Assembly: GCF_021654035.1 (NCBI RefSeq)
Contig: NZ_JAJPDW010000002.1
Location: 124,001 to 188,000 of the forward strand
Direction: 5' to 3'
Source: Microbacterium aurantiacum
GTDB lineage: Bacteria; Actinomycetota; Actinomycetes; Actinomycetales; Microbacteriaceae
Length of the DNA: 64,000 bases
The position numbers and the translations under genes were made by a program. Positions 60,800 to 64,000 of the stretch are shown piece after piece; the first letter of the stretch is position 1, and every line of letters starts with the position of its first letter. The notes beneath the pieces were generated by a model. That model was not told where the DNA came from, searched no databases, and was given only the letters and a program-made list of their open reading frames with translations.

Positions 60800-62239
60800 T
60801 CAGGCCCCCGCGCCGACGCGCGCACCGACCCGGTAGCGGGCGCCACGGTGCTCGTCGGGGAGGCGGTCGCCGCGGCCGTGGAGCTTTTCGCGGAGCGTCC
60901 CGGGTGCGTACGTGTCGGGGTAGATGCCGCGCGCTCGGAGCACGGGGATCACGTATTCGACGACGTCCTCGAAGGTGCCGGGGGTGATGGCGTAGGCGAG
61001 GTTGAACCCGTCGACATCCGTCTCCTCCACCCATTCCTGGAGAGTGTCGGCGATCTCCTCGCCCGAGCCGACGATGAGCGGTCCGAGCCCGCCGATGGCG
61101 CCGCGCTCGGCGATGTCGCGGACGGTGAACTCCTCGCCGTTTCGAGCGGACTCGGCGAAGTTCGCGATCACCGACTGGATCGCGTTCGACTTCACGTTGC
61201 CGACCGGCTCGTCGAGGTCGTACTGCGACAGGTCGATGCCCATCCACCCGCTCATGAACACCAGCGCCCCCTCGGCGCTCGCGTACTGCAGGTAGTCGCG
61301 GTGCTTCGCGTGCGCCTTCTCGCTGGTCTCGTCGGTGATGATCGTCAGCAGCGTGTAGATGCGGGCCGAGTACCGGTCGCGGCCGGCCGCCTCGAGGGCG
61401 TCGCGGATGCGGGCGACGGTCGACCGCAGCACCTCCTTCGTGGGGGCGGCGACGAAGATCGCCTCGGCGTTGTCGGCGGCGAATGCGACGCCGCGCGGCG
61501 AGGCGCCTGCCTGGTAGATCACGGGGGAGCGCTGCGGGCTCGGCTCGGAGATGTGGATGCCCGGAACGGTGAAGTGCTTGCCGTAGTGGCCGATCTCGTG
61601 GACCTTCGCCGGATCGGTGAAGACACCGGTTTCGCGGTCGCGCTGGACCGCGTCGTCCTCCCACGAGCCCTCCCACAGCTTGTAGAGCACCTCGAGGTAC
61701 TCGTCGGCGTGGTCGTAGCGGTCGTCGTGCTCGAGCTGGTCGTCGTGCCCCATGTTGCGCGCGGCGCTGGGGAGGTATCCGGTGACGACGTTCCAGCCGA
61801 CGCGGCCGTTCGTCAGGTGGTCGAGGGTCGACATCCGTCGGGCGAAGGGGTACGGGTGCTCGTACGCGGTGCCGGCGGTGATGCCGAAGCCGAGGTGCTC
61901 GGTGGCCAGCGCCATCGCGCCGACGAGGAGCAGCGGGTCGGCCACCGGAACCTGCGCGCCGTGACGGATCGCAGCCTCGTTCGTGCCGCCGTACACGTCG
62001 TAGGTGCCGAGGACGTCGGCGATGAAGATGCCGTCAAAGGTGCCGCGCTCGAGGAGCTGGGCGAGATGGGTCCAGTACGTGAGCTCCTTGTAGCGGTGCG
62101 ACTGGTCGTCGGGGTGACGCCAGAGGCCGGAGGACTGGTGCGCGACGCAGTTCATGTCGAACGCGTTGAACCGGATCTGTCGCTTCGCGCCCGCGGGGGC
62201 GGCGGCCTCGGTCGCGGATGCGCTGTCGTGCGTGCTCAT
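60800..62239 (-). CDS. LLM class flavin-dependent monooxygenase (NtaA/SnaA/DszA family)
   Basis: A 479-residue FMNH2-dependent monooxygenase of the NtaA/SnaA/DszA/SoxA type. RQIRFNAFDMNCVAHQSSG opens the barrel; NGRVGWNVVTGYLPSAARN, SPQRSPVIYQAGASPRG and the C-terminal YAPGTLREKLHGR are family markers. Substrate unknown; relatives oxidise sulfur or nitrogen compounds. A possible -10 CACGAT (62246-62251) lies six bases before the ATG. Its last 142 bases recur at 51668-51809, on the far side of the fructan operon. Confidence 0.92.
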   Translation of the reverse strand: MSTHDSASATEAAAPAGAKRQIRFNAFDMNCVAHQSSGLWRHPDDQSHRYKELTYWTHLAQLLERGTFDGIFIADVLGTYDVYGGTNEAAIRHGAQVPVADPLLLVGAMALATEHLGFGITAGTAYEHPYPFARRMSTLDHLTNGRVGWNVVTGYLPSAARNMGHDDQLEHDDRYDHADEYLEVLYKLWEGSWEDDAVQRDRETGVFTDPAKVHEIGHYGKHFTVPGIHISEPSPQRSPVIYQAGASPRGVAFAADNAEAIFVAAPTKEVLRSTVARIRDALEAAGRDRYSARIYTLLTIITDETSEKAHAKHRDYLQYASAEGALVFMSGWMGIDLSQYDLDEPVGNVKSNAIQSVIANFAESARNGEEFTVRDIAERGAIGGLGPLIVGSGEEIADTLQEWVEETDVDGFNLAYAITPGTFEDVVEYVIPVLRARGIYPDTYAPGTLREKLHGRGDRLPDEHRGARYRVGARVGAGA

Positions 62240-62498
62240 GCCGCCATCGTGCCGAGTCGCGGCGACGGTGTCGCGGGCGGCGTCACGCGGCGACGCGCGG
62301 CGTAACGCACCGTCACGAACCCGCTTGTACCTCGAGGGTGAACGTCGCGCCGTCGTCCGTTCTGCGGGGATGGTGACGGTCCGGAGCGGGGGCGGCCGGC
62401 GACGGGGTCGTACGTACTCGTATTACGCCGAAGTTGCAGGCCCGCGGGCGGAGGGGGATGGTCGAGGGACCGGAATTCGCCTGAGGTAGGGATCTTCG
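62240..62498. other. Divergent intergenic region between the LLM and MalY-type genes
   Basis: About 260 bases with no gene. Likely promoters lie at both ends (CACGAT at 62246-62251 leftward; a GTACTCGTATTACG stretch near 62412-62426 rightward). No clear operator palindrome was found. Confidence 0.4.
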
Positions 62499-63677
62499 AT
62501 GACTGTTGGCGCACACCCGTTTGATCGGATCGAGCGGGCTCGCCTCGATCGGCCGGAGAGTCGGAAGTGGAGCCTGCACCCCGGGGCGGTCGGCGCATGG
62601 GTCGCGGAGATGGACTTCGGTGTCGCCCCTCCCGTGTCGCGCGCCCTCCACCGCGCCGTCGACGAGGGCATCCTCGGATATTTATCGCCGCCGCTCGCCG
62701 CCGAACTCGGCGAAGCGACGGCGGACTGGATGCGGACCGAGTACGCGTGGGACATCGACCCGCAGCGGGTTCACCCCGTCTCCGACGTCATGGCGGCGCT
62801 CGGTGTCGCCGTCACCGAGTACTCGCCCCCAGGATCGGCGGTCATCGTCCCTACGCCGGCGTACATGCCGTTCCTGACCTATCTGCCGACGATCGGACAC
62901 CCCGTCGTCGAGGTGCCCGGCATCACCGTGGACGGGCGATGGCAGCATGATCTGGACCGGATCGACGAGGCTTTCGCCGCGGGGGCGCGCACGCTGGTCC
63001 TCTGCAATCCGCACAACCCGACCGGCACGGTGTTGACCCGTGCGGAACTGACGGCGCTCGCCGCGATCGTCGAGCGACACGGCGGACGCGTCTTCGCCGA
63101 CGAGATCCACGCTCCGCTGAGGTTCGGCGGGGTCCCGCACGTGCCGTATGCGTCGCTGTCCGAGGCGACGGCCGCGCACACGATCACGGGCACGAGCGCA
63201 TCGAAGGCGTGGAACCTGGCCGGGTTGAAGACCGCGCAGTTGATCACTTCCAACGAGGCCGATCAGGCGGCCTATCGCAGGTTCGGATTCGCGGTGCAGC
63301 ACGGGGCCGCCACGCTCGGGGTGGTCGCGGCCATCGCCGCGTACCGCGAAGGGCGCCCGTGGCTCGAGGGAGTGGTGGAGTACCTCGATGAGGAACGGCA
63401 CGAGCTTCGCGACCTCATCGCCGAGCACCTCCCGAGCGCCCTGTACCGAGTGCCCGAGGCGACGTACATCGGGTGGATCGACACGTCCGCCCTCAGCATC
63501 CCGGGTCCTCCGGCGGCGTTCTTCCGTGAGCACGCCGGCGTCATCCTCACCGAAGGTGCGCTCCTGGGTCGGGGCTTCGACGACTTCGCACGGATCGTCT
63601 TCGCCACGCCCCGGCCGGTTCTCGCACACGCTGTCCGCGCCATGGGTGCGGCAGTTCGCAGTGCAGCCGCGGAATGA
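62499..63677 (+). CDS. MalY/PatB family aminotransferase (cystathionine beta-lyase type)
   Basis: A 392-residue fold type I PLP enzyme. It shows VAEMDFGVAPPV, CNPHNPTGTVL, VFADEIHAPLRFGG and the PLP lysine in SASKAWNLAGLK, all typical of MalY/PatB C-S lyases. It probably cleaves cystathionine or other cysteine conjugates; with the divergent LLM monooxygenase it may form a small sulfur-scavenging pair (inference). GAGGTAGGG precedes the ATG. Confidence 0.93.
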   Translation: MTVGAHPFDRIERARLDRPESRKWSLHPGAVGAWVAEMDFGVAPPVSRALHRAVDEGILGYLSPPLAAELGEATADWMRTEYAWDIDPQRVHPVSDVMAALGVAVTEYSPPGSAVIVPTPAYMPFLTYLPTIGHPVVEVPGITVDGRWQHDLDRIDEAFAAGARTLVLCNPHNPTGTVLTRAELTALAAIVERHGGRVFADEIHAPLRFGGVPHVPYASLSEATAAHTITGTSASKAWNLAGLKTAQLITSNEADQAAYRRFGFAVQHGAATLGVVAAIAAYREGRPWLEGVVEYLDEERHELRDLIAEHLPSALYRVPEATYIGWIDTSALSIPGPPAAFFREHAGVILTEGALLGRGFDDFARIVFATPRPVLAHAVRAMGAAVRSAAAE

Positions 63678-63736
63678 TCCACCGCGCCGGTGCAGCCGCG
63701 GCGATGGTTCTCGACGCTGCGACGCGGGGGCGTCGC

Positions 63737-64000
63737 TCACCCTCCCGATGCGCTCGCGCAGGCCACGCAGCGGTCCGCGGTGGGGCGCACCTCGAGGCGC
63801 CCGGCCGGGATGGCACGGCCGCAGTCGCGGCAGATGCCGTAGGTGCCGTCGGCGACGCGGTCGAACGCCGCGTCGATGTCCGCGAGCTCGCGATCGACCT
63901 CCGCGCGCAGTCCCTCGAGTCGCGACCATTCCCCGGACAGCGGGGCTCCGTCCGGGTCGTGCTCGTCGTCGTCCGACTCGCCGGTGCGCGCACGACGCAA
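63737..64000 (-). CDS. TraR/DksA family C4 zinc-finger protein (5' end beyond window)
   Basis: At least 87 residues; the true start lies past the window edge or at its limit. An N-terminal coiled-coil-like acidic stretch (LEGLRAEVDRELADIDAAFDR) leads to GTYGICRDCGRAIPAGRLE and a second Cys pair in DRCVACA, forming the DksA-type zinc finger. Such proteins contact RNA polymerase or are of unknown role in actinobacteria. Confidence 0.88.
   Translation of the reverse strand: MRRARTGESDDDEHDPDGAPLSGEWSRLEGLRAEVDRELADIDAAFDRVADGTYGICRDCGRAIPAGRLEVRPTADRCVACASASGG

Overview
The window is high-GC actinobacterial DNA. Gene content and order point to Microbacteriaceae, probably Microbacterium or a close relative, as an inference. 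The evidence is the run tilS-hpt-ftsH-folE-folP-folB-folK-DUF3180-PH-PH-DUF2520-lysS, the tRNA-Glu/Asp/Phe cluster, a DevR/DevS pair, many genes with a TANNNT box six bases before the start codon, and strong enrichment of the octamer GGATGCCG. No rRNA genes or CRISPR arrays were seen.

Layout. 1-8.2 kb: tryptophan/kynurenine catabolism (kynA, kynU, an amidohydrolase), a truncated aldehyde dehydrogenase and a large secreted subtilase. 8.2-15.1 kb: a mixed set of redox, envelope and Tat genes (glutaredoxin, GT2-GtrA transferase, polysaccharide deacetylase, ACT protein, TatA, old-yellow-enzyme reductase, siderophore-interacting protein, hydrolase). 15.2-17.2 kb: three tRNAs divergent from an M23 peptidase. 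17.3-29.2 kb: ppa, then the long core operon for tRNA modification, purine salvage, FtsH and folate, ending in lysS. 29.2-47.0 kb: envelope and housekeeping genes (DUF4192, cls, lipoprotein, clpC, radA, pdxH), a DUF559 nuclease gene bracketed by two related palindromes, and an XRE/DUF2975 pair. This stretch ends in a hypoxia-type module: ldh, devR-devS, a universal stress protein and an FMN-binding protein, with DosR-like palindromes at promoter-appropriate positions.

47.1-51.5 kb is a small integrated element in tRNA-Ser(CGA). It is bounded by 24-bp direct repeats of the tRNA 3' end and carries an integrase remnant, two CPBP membrane proteases, a DUF6326 protein, a divergent TetR regulator with two palindromic operators, and an IS3-type transposase remnant. 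51.8-60.7 kb is a fructan/levan utilisation operon: three GH32 enzymes, an ABC importer with a frameshifted binding protein and no ATPase, and a LacI regulator. It is flanked by two roughly 92% identical copies of the last 142 bases of the neighbouring LLM monooxygenase gene. The octamer common elsewhere is nearly absent from 47-61 kb, which supports acquisition of both blocks. The window closes with the full LLM monooxygenase, a MalY-type lyase and a partial DksA-type zinc-finger gene.

Functionally, the core operon and the catabolic, dormancy-type and fructan modules appear separately controlled: the core genes by simple, often leaderless promoters, the accessory modules by local regulators whose operator-like palindromes are visible.
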